From contig CM060983.1 of NCBI GenBank assembly GCA_030765065.1, positions 46,498,067 to 46,562,066 on the forward strand: a stretch of DNA of 64,000 nucleotides, given 5' to 3'. The notes under the pieces are model-generated. The model had not been told where the DNA came from. It worked only from the letters and a program-made list of their open reading frames with translations, and did no database searches. A program made the translations under genes and the position numbers. This DNA is from Deroplatys truncata (taxonomy: Eukaryota > Arthropoda > Insecta > Mantodea > Mantidae). Shown here in pieces: positions 33,816 through 44,614 of the stretch; position 1 is the stretch's first letter, and the number at the start of each line of letters is the position of its first letter.

Positions 33816-34110
33816 GTCTGTGGTGGAAAGGAGTCAACAAAAATCGCTGTCTCGCATTACAACATGCTTTTTAGTGACAGAATAATAGACTGGCTCTCCA
33901 GACACAAATCTATCTAATTTTTATCTGTGGGGAATACTTAAAGATGAAGTTCATGAAACAAATCCTCCCACGCTCGAGGAGTTAGAAGGCAGTATCCGGG
34001 ATGCTGTTACAATATTTCGGCTGCAGAAATTCGCCGAGTGTTCAATAATTGTTCAACAGGCGCTATGGTTGTATAGACACAGAGAGGCTTCTTTTCGAAA
34101 ATATTTTATA
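33815..34110 (+). pseudogene. transposase C-terminal fragment
   Basis: Residues DRIIDWLSR, then NFYLWGILKDEVHETNPPTL (DDE third-site region and tail) and EELEGSIRDAVTIF, then EIRRVFNNCSTGAMVV, match the C-terminus of Tc1/mariner-type transposases related to those at 24100 and 36740. Several frames are needed, and the SPDL motif itself is damaged (SRHKSI). Confidence 0.7.
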
Positions 34111-34683
34111 ACGAAAGGTAAGCGTAATATATTCATATTATTTAATCGTTAGCAGTATCTGGGGAGAAATGGCGGGCCGGTCCGCCGCCGCTGCAAGAAC
34201 GTATTGGTATAGCAGTGCAATGGAAGTGGCGAGCTGTCAGTCGCGTCTTTAAAGACAAATGCGGGACCTTCTCAACATTAAATATCATCAAAACATGTTA
34301 AGTTTACGCTGAAAGCGGATTAAGGGTTACTATTTTTTTGTTGCTAAAATAATGAGATAGAAATGCGTAAACAGTTTTTTTTTGTTAAACGTCAGGAGTG
34401 ACTGAATGAAGGCAAGAATAGTGATGTCATCATGGCCAGTCAAACTTCCCCATAAAATAATTTCGAAGGTTTAGTAATTCGGTACTCAGGTTTTGAAGGA
34501 AGGCGCCTTTAAATGACCGGGGATGGAGCGAGGGATTAATTATTCTTCCTGGTTAGAGCAAATAAAGAAAAAAAAAGAAACAATTTTTCGGCTTTAGAAG
34601 CTGTTTTGTTTATGTAACTAACAGAACCCGTAGCTCTGGTCAGCTTAGATGGTTTGGAAACCATTGTGGTGCTAATAAAAATA
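34111..34683. other. unassigned sequence
   Basis: Begins with a possible continuation of the transposon 3' region and a GC-rich patch (GGCGGGCCGGTCCGCCGCCG at about 34170). Otherwise nothing is recognised. Confidence 0.35.
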
Positions 34684-36081
34684 TCTGATATATTGCATTC
34701 ATATGACTTTCTATATTCACTCTTCTAGCTACTTCTTGTTAATCGAGATACATTTTCATTAACATTTATCCATTCTTTATAGCTATAAGAAGGATAAGTA
34801 GGCTTATAAGCAATAGTCAAAGCTTTTAAAAATCGGATCGCATGCGATGGGTTTTATGGGTTTTATTCTTTGCATGAACATGAGAAAAAATAATTAGCGA
34901 CCTACCACTTGAAAAAGTATAAGTATTTGAAAATTCAAACCAATAACAAAGAATTCTCAGAAATGCTTAATGCCAAAAACAGTTTTATTTGACATAACTT
35001 GTGTAGTTTAACGAGATCTATATTTTTGTGTTTAATAATATGTGTATCTTTTACAGTTTACCAATTAAACAAAACTCATTTAGAATGAAGAGGATTTCAC
35101 GGGCTATTCCCAAAAAATTCAATGTTATATATATGCTTTAGGGTGCTCACGTACCAGGTCATTAGCGCTCTTGTAAAATATATCATGGCAAAGGTCAGAG
35201 TTAAAGATCATATAAATTATCATGGCAAAGGCCAGAGATAAAGATCAACATAACATCATAGCAAAAGTCAGAAATAAATATGAATATATAAAACTAAAAC
35301 GAGAAGTATGAAACTTTTGATATCAATATGATTAAATACGCATTTGAAAATTTACCTTTGACACAAACTTAATAACCCTATCAACACCGCTTGCTTATCG
35401 TCCTCAAGGACTTCTGCAGGACTGGCCGGCAGTTGCAGAGTGTCCCGAAGATGCTCTAGAGGAATATACTCTAGCAACACACATCAGACCGATAAATTTT
35501 CGCTACACAGTGGACAAAGAGGAGTAGGGTCGCCCTTAAAAAGGTGACCGCGTGTAAAATTGCAGTGGCCAACATGGAACAGAGCCAAAATCTCCTCCTC
35601 ATGACGAGTTATACGAGAGGAAATTACCCAGTTTATCGGAATGCGCTTCATTACTCTAAACTTATTTCCGTGGATAGCTAACTATTCCTCGCGCCAGCAC
35701 AACACCGCTCTCCACATAACAAGCCTAAAGTCTTCTGACGTTACACGAGATATTACAACAGAAAATTCAAGCTATATATTTTAGTAGTCATGTAAATATC
35801 TTAAATATGGGTATTTCACTAAAACTCGTCAGCCACTTTTAAGAAAATAAAAAATAAACGTATTTTTTCATTGTATAAGGTAGTTTTGGTTGGAAGGATT
35901 TCCTTAAAAATCTTCGTGTCGCATCCGTTGAAGATTTTGAACTTAAATATACGAAGTTTGTATCTAATAGATTTTTCACTTTTGAGTTATGTTGTTCATA
36001 GACAGATACACACATGCGCGAATTTTTGGGTGGAATGCAATACTTCCTCTGCTTGCTATAGTGTTTGTTAAAGAAAGTAAA
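34684..36081 (+). repeat. R1 repeat, diverged, split by a LINE insertion
   Basis: R1 blocks run 34684-35122 (start TCTGATATATTGCATTCATATG) and resume at 35762 (AAAATTCAAGCTATATATTT) to the end GTTAAAGAAAGTAAAAA at 36081. The LINE fragment at 35123-35761 interrupts it. Confidence 0.85.
35123..35761 (-). mobile_element. 5'-truncated LINE 3' end inserted in R1
   Basis: The minus strand encodes, with stops, SSRITRHEEEILALFHVGHC, NFTRGHLFKGDPTPLCPLC and LEYIPLEHLRDTLQLP. This is the RNase H-to-C-terminal zinc-knuckle tail typical of I/Jockey-type LINEs (R-H-E-E-x-x-L-x-x-L-x-x-G-H and the CPLC knuckle). The 3' UTR reads TAATGACCTGGTACGTGAGC and ends in a TATATATAA tail at about 35125. The 9-bp sequence AAAATTCAA flanks both sides (35114-35122 and 35762-35770), consistent with a target-site duplication. 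Three tandem copies of a 36-37-bp segment (TCATGGCAAAGGYCAGAG) lie in the UTR at about 35185-35290. Confidence 0.78.
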
Positions 36082-36739
36082 AATTAACATAGCGAACTAA
36101 GGAGTATATTAACGAAATGGGAAAACAGTAAATACTACAGTATAGAATGCTGAATAAGAAATTATATTAAGTTTTGATTCATAGAAAATCATGCTGAATG
36201 AAAACGGAATGCACTTACTTTTGTGAAATGAATAGAAATAAGAAATAAACGAATAATGAAGCTTTGAAGATTGTAAATTTGCATCACAAGAGAGAAAATG
36301 ATTGCTTGCCAGTACGCTGGAGTTGAATAGAGTCGACATTGAGCAGGCAAGGTTTTACACCTCTTATCTTGATTGTGCAGTTTAACTTGACCTTTTCAGG
36401 AGGAGAAAACGTTTCTTGTTCCAACTCGGGTTTCAAGCGGCACTGAGCAGCTTCTAATTGCTTTGTAATACCCCAGGGATTTTGATCGTACTAAAAGTTT
36501 CTTGGGGGTTCTTGTTAAATTTATATTTAGCTTCTTTCTACCCGTAAATTGCCTGACTATATTCTATGACGTTCGCTGCTGCAGAGTGACAAGTTATCAA
36601 GTTGCTTACGTCATCCCAAAAGATGGGCAGAGCATAACACTGCTAATGCCATATGCTTCTGTTATTTTGTACCGTTAATAATAAATAATGATTAATAAAG
36701 CTGATGATTAATTTATTTAACGAGGATTATTGATTACTA
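36082..36739. other. unassigned sequence
   Basis: I see no gene or repeat end. AT-rich. Confidence 0.4.
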
Positions 36740-37142
36740 AGGCCGCGTCAGCGTCATAATGAAACAACAATAATATCAAAGGTTAATATTCTTCTCTGAC
36801 GAAGCATGGTTCACTTTACATAGTTCCGTCGTAAAATAACAGACACTGAAGCACAGAGAGAACCGCTTTTATACGCGAGGTTCTTTTGGAGGATACGAAA
36901 ATTGGTGTCCAGTAAATGCATACAGAATAACAGGATCTATATTTTATGAACAAACAATAAATACAAAGAGGTGCAGGAACAGCTGACAGACGTTGAATGC
37001 CAGTATGGGATTTTCCAAAAAGACCCTGCTAACGCGCATACAGACATTAAATTTAATTCCGAAAATTTTTGGAGATAGGCTAGTTAGTGAAGGATTATCG
37101 TCCTCTAGATTCAGTGACTTAACTTTATGAGATTTTCATTTA

Positions 37143-38411
37143 TGAAGAACTGACACATTTCTTTCTTTAATTGTTTTAAAACCACTTATGATAGCGAATA
37201 TTTATTATACCTGAAATGCAGAGGAATTTTGGGAGATTATTTACCTCTGTAGCAATATATATTGAAAATATCCTCCATCCTGCATAAGGCACAACTCAAC
37301 ACGTCGTTCCATGTTACTGGTCACTCGTTGGAGGATTCTGTTGTCAATAGCTTGAATCTCCCGTGTAATGTTGTGTTTCAGCGTCCAATATCTGGGGACG
37401 TGTGCCATGAATCCTATATTTTAAGTAACCCCATAGAAAGAAGTCCGGCGAAGTCAAATACGGAGATCTAGGTGGCTACAGATTCTTGGAAATTATCCGG
37501 TCGTCAAAGAAACTTGCAATTAGTGCCATGGATCCATTTGATGTATGGTATGTAGCGCGTCCTGCTGAAAATATCCTTGGCTCAGCTCTACATCGTCTAG
37601 TTGCTCAGCAAACTCCATGAAAATCCGTCGGTACTCTGCAGTGTTTACATTGTTGTTAAAAAAATTGGTCCCACTATTCTCTGTGCGGACATTCCGCACC
37701 AAACTCCGATTTTAACCGGGTGCATAAATATATAGCCGGATAAATGGAACCATGCTTCATCTATGAAGCATGTGATGGACAATATGGCAGGATTTTACAC
37801 AATTAACGCCTGAAACCAACGACAATAATTCAGTCGTCTATTCTTATCTGGTTCCTGTAACTGATGAACAACCGTAATCCTATACGGCTTTGGGCTTGCA
37901 CTTTTCACAGCTCTCTGACACATTGAGTAGCTGTACCCTGTCTCCTGCGACAAACGACTTAATGATTTTTTGGGTGACCGATCCAGTCAAGCTCTTACGT
38001 TAACAACAACCGTGAAAAACCTAGATGAACGAATTTTTCCTTTTTCACTCACCAGAGATCCAGCTGTTTTCAATTTGTTTACCAGTCCCAGTATTGTGTT
38101 TCTTTGGGGAGGATTCCGGACACCAAATTCTCTCTGGTATGCCCTTTGAGCAGCTGTAATTGAATGCGTAATCCAGTATTGCTTTACAAGGAAGAGTCGT
38201 TCATTTAACGACTTTTCACGTTGACAAGAACAAAATCTCAAAAACAGTTGCCGACAATAAAACTAACAATTATGAATGAAACATGAACATCTGCGCATCT
38301 AGTGACAGGCAATCGAAACTCCAGAACATTCTGCTTAATTTGGTGCTAAAATTGTGGCATTGAGTGAATTTTGAACAGAATAATTAAAGAAAGAAATGTG
38401 TCGGTTCTTTA
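37143..38411 (-). mobile_element. Tc1/mariner-superfamily element nested in another, complete ends
   Basis: Termini TGAAGAACTGACACATTTCT (37143) and AGAAATGTGTCGGTTCTTTA (ending 38411) are inverted over about 30 bp, with TA at 37141-37142 and 38412-38413. Length is 1269 bp. The transposase lies on the minus strand, opposite to the host element's gene. Confidence 0.92.
37280..38241 (-). pseudogene. DDE transposase pseudogene of the nested element
   Basis: N-terminus SLNERLFLVKQYWITHSITA then QREFGVRNPPQRNTILGLVN and LKTAGSL (HTH, 37987-38241). The catalytic middle is NSGTNFFNNNVNTAEYRRIF and DDVELSQGYFQQDALHT, where the usual QQDGA second-Asp motif reads QQDAL. The third site is SPYLTSPDFFLWGYLK at about 37440, then a degraded tail. 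Frameshifts and stops separate the segments. Confidence 0.85.
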
Positions 38412-38718
38412 TAAATCAGCCTAATGAAGTGTACGCAACAAATCCCAATATTATGGAAGAACTAAAAGAAACACCAGGCGAGTAATTCACTCAATTTCAG
38501 GTATTGAACATTTTCTGAAAAGATGCCAGAAGTGTGTGGGTAGAGGACAACATTTCCAACATCTCTTATGTTAAGGTATGTGCTTATTATTGCAAATGTA
38601 ACTACAACTGCGAGAACGTGAGGTGCTTGTGGGGATATTGTAACTTTTGAGGGGTAGTCCGAGCTGTTTCTGGTCGGCGTGCAAGTTGCTTTGCGGTGGC
38701 CACAGTGTGAAAGAATGG

Positions 38719-39335
38719 CACTGTATAAGTATTTGAACATTTAAACCAACAAGAAAGAATATCTCAGAGATGGTTAACGCTGAAATTTTTTTTATTTGGC
38801 ATGAATTGTGTGATTTAAAGAACAAAAACATTTTACCGAGCGGGATGGCTCAGGCGGTAACGTCTGTGGCCCGCATTCGGGAGTTCCCGGATTCAAATCT
38901 CTGTGCCATCTATTCACAGGCAATGAAAGCAGGTAGACTGGATGGCCCCCTAATGCCACGAAGAAGAAGATCCGGTTGCTATGCATTGGGTTTCTGTGGA
39001 CACGATGAAGTAGATGGTTACAGGGATAAGACCTTGAAGGCCTGTCCACCACACCTCGATCTAAGAGTTATTCACTAACAGCTCCGTCGCGATATGACCC
39101 TGTAGTAAAAGCGACGTAAAATTAATCTAGTAATAAAAAAACATTTTTTTGTATCTTAAGATTTTGTCTATCTCTTACGGTTTACGAATTATACGAAAAT
39201 CATTCAGAATAAAGAGGACTTCACAGACTATTCCCAGAAAATTCAAGATATACATTTTATTGGTATGTAAATATTTTAAATACACGGTACTTTAATCAAA
39301 TTGAACTTAAATACCAAATTTCGTATTTATTTGCT
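38719..39335 (+). repeat. R1 fragment split by SINE-B
   Basis: R1 body blocks (AAGAATATCTCAGAGATGGTTA; ATTGTGTGATTTAAAGA) run to 38834 and resume at 39148 (GTATCTTAAGATTTTGTCTATCTC then ACGGTTTACGAATTATACG) up to AACTTAAATACCAAATTTCG at about 39335. Both R1 ends are missing. Confidence 0.75.
38835..39136 (+). mobile_element. SINE-B with 11-bp target duplication
   Basis: The tRNA-like head ACCGAGCGGGATGGCTCAGG with B-box region GGATTCAAATC is followed by the SINE-B body. The single interior segment lies at about 38960-39030, and the tail is CCTGTAGTAAAAGCGACG. It is flanked by AAAAACATTTT at 38824-38834 and 39137-39147. It inserted into an R1 copy. The ORF at 38770-39078 is a shadow. Confidence 0.9.
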
Positions 39336-40035
39336 TTAGAGAAAACCACGGGATCCTCCCAAAACCACAGGAATCGTAGCTCAGCAGTTCATAGCCAGAA
39401 TGCCAAACTAATCGGATCGACAACTTTGATTCAATTCTTCACTTTCGGCCTCTAACCTTACCTCATCCTTATTGTCACCACCTAACCTCTAGGCTGCAGT
39501 CAGTGCATTTTGTTATTACTGTAGCCTAGAACCTTACTTTTCATATACTATGCGGGACCGTGCTACCTTCTTTGATTTTCTTTACTTTCTTTTCGGTGGA
39601 GGGGTTTCAATGGGTACGGCCATGCTGGTGAGTCCACACTCCTAAACTGTATTCAATCTTAGATTGACCCGTGCCAAAACAAAGCCACGTGACCAGTGCA
39701 CCGTGGTACGACACGGTAGCAATGCGCGCAGGACAGCCGTCCCATGCTAATAATCTAAATTTTAGAATGAATTTATCCCTAAATGCTATAATATTGTATA
39801 CAAATACCTAAGAGTTTAATTAACACTGATTTGTACTATTAAACAGAGCCACAAGTCCCGATATGCAACTCGTATGTCACCTGACCGAGTATGCGCAGAA
39901 CCTCGCAGTTTCTGCTTAGTATCATAGAAGACGGTGAATTTCCAATTGCGTCTTCGTCGACTTGAATAAAGCACAAGCCGGGCAAACCATCGACTAGTGG
40001 TACAACAAAAATAGTATTGAATGTTTATTATAGGT
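39336..40035. other. unassigned sequence, possible SINE debris
   Basis: CAGGAATCGTAGCTCAGCAG at about 39368 could be a decayed tRNA-derived head, but I cannot find a B box. Nothing else recognised. Confidence 0.3.
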
Positions 40036-40037
40036 TA

Positions 40038-41263
40038 CACTACGTGATCAAAAGTATCCGGACACCTGGCTGAAAATGACGTACAAGTTTGTGGCGCCCT
40101 CCATCGGTAATGCTGGAAGTCAATATGGTGTTGGCCCACCCTTAGCCTTGATAACAGCGTTCACTCTCGCAGGCATACTATCAATCAGGTGCTGGAAGGT
40201 TTCTTGGGGAATGGCAGCCTATTCTTCATGGAGTGCGGAACTGAGGGGAGTTATCGATGTAGGTGGGTGAGGCCTGGCACGAAGTCTGCGTTCCAAAACA
40301 CCCGAAAGGTGTTCTATAGGATTCAAGTCAGGACTCTGTGCAGGCCAGTCCATTACAGGGAAGTTATTGTCGTTTAACCACTCCGCCACAGCCCATTCAT
40401 TATGAACAGGAGCTCGATCGTGTTGAAAGATGCAATCGTCAACAGTGGGAAGCAAGAAGGTGCCTAAAATATCAATGTAGGTCTGCGCTGTGATCGTGCC
40501 ACGCAAAACAACAAGGGGTGCAAGCCCCCTCCAGGAAAAACGCGACCACACCATAACACCACCACCTCCGAATTCCACTGTTGGCACTACACGCGCAGGC
40601 AGATGACATTCACCGGGAATTCGTCATACCCGCACCCTGCCATCGGATCGCCACATTGTGTACCGTGATTCGTCACTGCGCACAACGTTTTGCCACTGTT
40701 CAATCTGTAATGTTGAGGCTCCTTACACCAAGCGAGGCGTCGTTTGGCATTTTCCTGCGTGATGTGTGGCTTATGAGCAGCCGCTTGACAATGGAATCCA
40801 AGATTTCTCACCTCAGGCCTAACTGTCATAGTACTTGGAGTGGATCCTGATGCAGTTTGGAATTCCTGTGTGATGGTCTGGATAGATGTCTGCCTATTAC
40901 TCTTTACGACCCTCTTCAAATGTCGGCGGTCTCTGTCAGTCAACAGACGAGGTCGGCCTGCACGCTTTTGTGCTGTACATGTCCCTTCACGTTTCCACTT
41001 CCCTATCACATCAGAAACAGTGGACCTAGGGATGTTTAGCAGTGTGGAAATCTCGCGTACAGACTTCTGACACAAGTGACACCCAATCACGTGACCACGT
41101 TTGAAGTCCGTGAGTTCCACGGAGTGTCCCATTCTGCTATTTCACGGTGTCTAATGACTACTGAGATCGCGGATGAGTACCAGGCAGTAGGTGGCAGCAC
41201 AATACACCTAAGATGAAAAAAGTATGCTTGTGGGGGTGTCCGGATACTTTTGATCACATAGTG
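40038..41263 (-). mobile_element. Tc1-like element, complete ends
   Basis: Termini CACTACGTGATCAAAAGTAT + CCGGACACC and their reverse complement ending CACATAGTG, with TA on each side (40036-40037, 41264-41265). The inverted repeat is about 29 bp with one mismatch. Length is 1226 bp. It holds one transposase on the minus strand. A fragment of a relative lies at 23204. Confidence 0.95.
40219..41132 (-). pseudogene. Tc1-type transposase pseudogene, nearly intact (DD34E)
   Basis: M at 41132. The paired-like DNA-binding region is GHSVELTDFKRGHVIGCHLC, then VREISTLLNIPRSTVSDVIG and the GRPR motif (AGRPRLLTDRD); the second HTH is SIQTITQEFQTASGS. A frameshift lies just before QWQNVVRSDES, the first catalytic Asp (about 40670). 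One TGA at 40624-40626 sits in the WxxPG-like loop. The frame then stays open: VPTVEFGGGGVMVW, second Asp IFQHDRAPVH, and third site SPDLNPIEHL with Glu, making DD34E. One frameshift and one stop are the only clear lesions, so the copy is young for this window. Confidence 0.93.
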
Positions 41264-41265
41264 TA

Positions 41266-41861
41266 TTTGTGAAATATTCAACACTTACGGTGAAAGAACT
41301 GGTGAAACTAACTTCTGAGGTCACCGGTGTTTCGAGTACAAGTATAAACAGCGCTCGTAAAGAAAACTCTGAAACAGGAAAACTATTATACCCGGGAAAA
41401 AAAGAAAGCGTATGAAATACCTGATGCAAGAATACAACAATTTTGTAAAGAATGCAATTTGCGTAACAGTGCACAAATTCGTTTTTTAAAAAATGAGTCG
41501 GCAACAGTTGATAAAGTGCGCTTCCAGAGAGTGAATAAATGTAAGTTATGGCATATCTGTTACTTTTCTTTTCGCTGTTTCTTTTAAAATTAACTATTGT
41601 TGTAAGTGCAAATTTTTATTTTGTTGTAACTGTCAATCTTGTCTTTTTTAACTCCTAACAAAATATGCTAGTTACCGTTTGAGTTATCCGAATATGGGCT
41701 CTATTCTTTTTGCATTAGTGCCGCATGTACTTGCCACAAATGGTCGTGAAAATATGACAGTCTTTGTGGCGCGAATGGCGGAAGGATACATTATAACGGT
41801 GTACTGGTCACCTGGGTTTTGTTTTGGCGCGGATCAACCTAAGAGTGAATACAGTTTAGCT
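41266..41861. other. unassigned sequence
   Basis: No recognised gene or repeat; a 72-residue ORF at 41679-41897 runs into R1 and is unidentified. Confidence 0.35.
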
Positions 41862-42028
41862 TCGCTATGTTGTTCACAGACGCGCGCACCCAGATAGCTT
41901 TATAAAACTTATTGTTTTATTCAGGGCTCTCAAAACATGTGTTTCAGTTGAAATCTCGACATCGACATTTTTGGGTGGAATACAATACTTCCTCAGACCC
42001 ACTATAGTTAGGTGGCAGAGAAAATGAA
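41862..42028 (+). repeat. R1 fragment, 3' end
   Basis: GCTATGTTGTTCACAGACGC to GTGGCAGAGAAAATGAAAAT. The microsatellite position is CGCGCGCACC rather than CACACA. Confidence 0.78.
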
Positions 42029-42540
42029 AATATCTATAATAAATAATGGCACTGAACGTTCACGCTGCCTAGGGCGTACACCCTTAAATTAGCCAGAGAC
42101 TTTGCATATTCCCCGAGAACGGACGTGTTAATCGACCGTAAGCCTTGCTCGGCCCAGGAAAGGCAGACAAAGCAAAAGCTCACACTTGTGGCATGGGCAG
42201 CAGGATTTCTCCGATTCCTGCAGTAATCGTATTCAAATGATATTCCTCTTTCTTTTGCCGCAGCCATTAATTATATCACTCCAAAATAAACTGGTCTTGC
42301 TTTGAAATTAAAATTAACATCCTTGAAATTACTATTTATAGCAGTATTTTGGTAGCGTTATGTTAATTTTCGTAGGCTTGACGTCACTACAGAACGCAAC
42401 AAAGCCATTTTTTTAATCGGGCGTTCGGTACGGCGTGATAATCTGCAGACAGTTCACGCAACGGCTGTGTTGACTTGTGTTGAAACACTGAGCAGCTGAG
42501 GAAAACAAACCGCTATTATTGTTTTCACACAAACGGTAAT
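42029..42540. other. unassigned sequence
   Basis: A minus-strand ORF of 77 residues (42034-42267) has no recognised similarity. Confidence 0.35.
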
Positions 42541-42718
42541 GCATAACAGTAACCGTCTACTATGAATATTTGGACAAATATTAAAAAAATCTCGGAATAA
42601 TCGATAATAAACATAAATTAGCGATAATATCTTTTTATTGTAACGATAACATGATATATGATTACGGACTATATTATTTACTGAAATTGACAAATGCTTC
42701 GATTCCATGACGTCTTTA
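42541..42718 (-). repeat. R4 unit, inverted copy
   Basis: Reverse complement of 43669-43861: shared blocks include GCATAACAGTAACC, GAATATTTGGACAAATATTA, ATAATATCTTTTTATTGTAA and AAATGCTTCGATTCCATGAC. It directly abuts the R1 copy at 42719. Confidence 0.85.
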
Positions 42719-43530
42719 ATTACTTTCTCTACCACGTACCTAGTAGGCAGGGAAGGTATTGCAAAAATACGATACCGAGATTTCACCGAAAATACACATT
42801 TTGAGGGCCTCTCAATAAAAAAAAACATTTCTAGAAAAAGGTCCGCGCGCGCGCGTGTCTGTGTGCCTCTGAACAGCATAACTCAAAAACGAAAAGTCGG
42901 ATTTGGTGTTTAATTTTAGTAACCTCCAAGGATACGACACAAAATTTTTCCTTAAAAACCTCATCTCAGCTACCCTTTATACGGAACATTTTTCAAAACT
43001 TTTGATTTTCTAAAAAATCACTAGCGATTTTGATTAAAATACCATATCTTAAAATAAAATGTATATATTGAATTTTCTGGGAATAGCCTATAAAGTCCAC
43101 TTCATTTGAAAGAAATTTTGTATAATCCTGTATAACTGGTAAACGTTATACGATAGACCAAAATATGCTACACAAAAAATGTATATCTCTTTAAAACACA
43201 CAATTTATTTCAAATGTTTTTGTGGCATAAGCCATTTCTGAGATACTCGTTGTTAATGGTTCGAATTGTTAATTACTTGCACATTCTATTAAAAGTCCCA
43301 CCGATTTTCAGTTGTTTCTTGCGATTGTATGGAAACAGTATGGAATTTTAAGGCCAGCATATGGTGTCCAGTTCTTAAAATTTGACTATCGCGTTATCTT
43401 TGTATCTATAACGTGTAATGTAGCTATATCTGAAAAGGTTAATTTAGATTAAAATGTAGTAGATATAGTTTTAATAAGAATAGAATAAATGACAGAGGGT
43501 AGAAGAAGTCAAGTGAATGTATCACACCAA
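42719..43530 (-). repeat. R1 repeat, diverged subfamily
   Basis: Begins ATTACTTTCTCTACCACGTACC and ends GAATGTATCACACC on the plus strand. The microsatellite position is CGCGCGCGCGTGTCTGTGTG at about 42845. Confidence 0.85.
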
Positions 43531-43559
43531 TTTTCTTTTTAGATTTGTTTCCGTGTCCA

Positions 43560-44165
43560 CCTCAGAAGAAGCGCTTATACATGTGCATTTCGGCCCTGCA
43601 GGTAACTCATTTCTCACCTACCTCCCCCTCTTTAAGGTTCAGTCGCTAAATATGTTGATTGGGCTAGCCAACGCCAGAGTAATTATAGAGGTCATGCAAT
43701 CGAAGCATTTGTCAATTTCAGTAATTAATATAGTCCGTAATCGTTTATCATTTTATCGTTACAATAAAAAGATATTATCGCTAATTTATGTTTATTATCA
43801 ATTATTCCGAGAGTTTTCTAATATTTGTCCAAATATTCATAGTCGATGGTTACTGTTATGCATTGGGCTAGCTACTTGTTTACACAAATCAGAGTGGAAT
43901 TCATAAAGAAAGGTTGTTTCTGATCCCCCCCTTCGTTTTACATTGAGTGTAACATCGCTTGCTGGTTCATGTTTGTTTTTTGGGATTTGTTTCAAGTGAG
44001 TCACAGAGAGGCGTTATGAGGGCTGGGTGGAAACTAGTGTTAGTTAGATAACTGTTGAAACCTTATGGAGGAAAAAACCATTATTGATATCTAAGGGAAT
44101 GGACTACTAAACTTTTCCTACTCGCAAGTGGATTTTACCTTGAACCCAAAAAGGTGTAGTGTACA
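43560..44165 (+). repeat. R2 repeat, split by R4
   Basis: Matches 60390-60890 in order: GCAGGTAACT, CAGAGTGGAA, AACATCGCTTGCTGGTTCATG, TTTGGGATTTGTTTCAAG, GTCACAGAGAG, TGTTGAAACCTTATGG-like and the GGAATGG...ACTTTT segment. A third, short copy lies at 19440. It has no coding sequence and no recognised termini; class unknown. Confidence 0.7.
43669..43861 (+). repeat. R4 unit, 193 bp, with 11-bp target duplication
   Basis: Bounded by ATTGGGCTAGC at 43658-43668 and 43862-43872, which is present once (as GGGTTAGCC) in the undisturbed R2 copy at 60k. R4 is therefore a mobile unit inserted in R2. No A or B box, no ORF beyond chance. An inverted copy lies 0.95 kb away at 42541. Confidence 0.78.
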
Positions 44166-44614
44166 CTACCTGAGCTACAGGAAGAAATTGAAATGTGTAT
44201 AAATATTTTGGGAACCTCTGTGGATGCTAAAATCAATTTATTAAACTAAAAGCAAAAAACTACCAATAACTATATTAATACTATTTTTTGTATATGTTGA
44301 TTAAATGAAACCAAACTTTTGTAATCTTGTAATAAAAATTAATATACCATTTATATAAATTAACAAATGTAGAGATTAATACCAGCAGGTTGTCGTTTTA
44401 TGCAACACAGGAATACATTTAATTTCTTGAAAATTATATCCCGTAGATAGCACGAAAAGATTGCTATATTTCAACTAATATATCAACAAATTCCAGGTTG
44501 ATATTGTTTTCAAGTCCATAAGAGAGGAACCTAAAGTTTCCAGTAAGATGGTGCGACAGCACACACTGCTGGAATCTCTATGGGACCTGTCCGTAGACTC
44601 TTAAGGAATCAAGT
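44166..44614. other. unassigned AT-rich sequence
   Basis: I see no gene or repeat end. Confidence 0.4.

Larger units (their letters stand above)
36740..38577 (+). pseudogene. DDE transposase pseudogene split by another transposon
   Basis: The plus strand shows FFSDEAWFTLHSS (first catalytic Asp, about 36795), YENWCPVNAYRITGSIFYEQ, then IPKIFGDRLVSEGLSSSRFS and DFHL at about 37138. A 1269-bp element is inserted exactly there. Homology resumes at 38414 with NQPNEVYATNPNIMEELKE, then FLKRCQKCV-like residues and GRGQHFQHL. The second Asp region is diverged (FSKKTLLTRIQTL). The N-terminal half and the element's own termini are not recognised, so the outer boundaries are approximate. Confidence 0.8.

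Noticed and set aside
36740..38577. One composite transposon
   Set aside because: Inner inverted ends with TA and continuation of the outer frame on both sides show a nested insertion instead.
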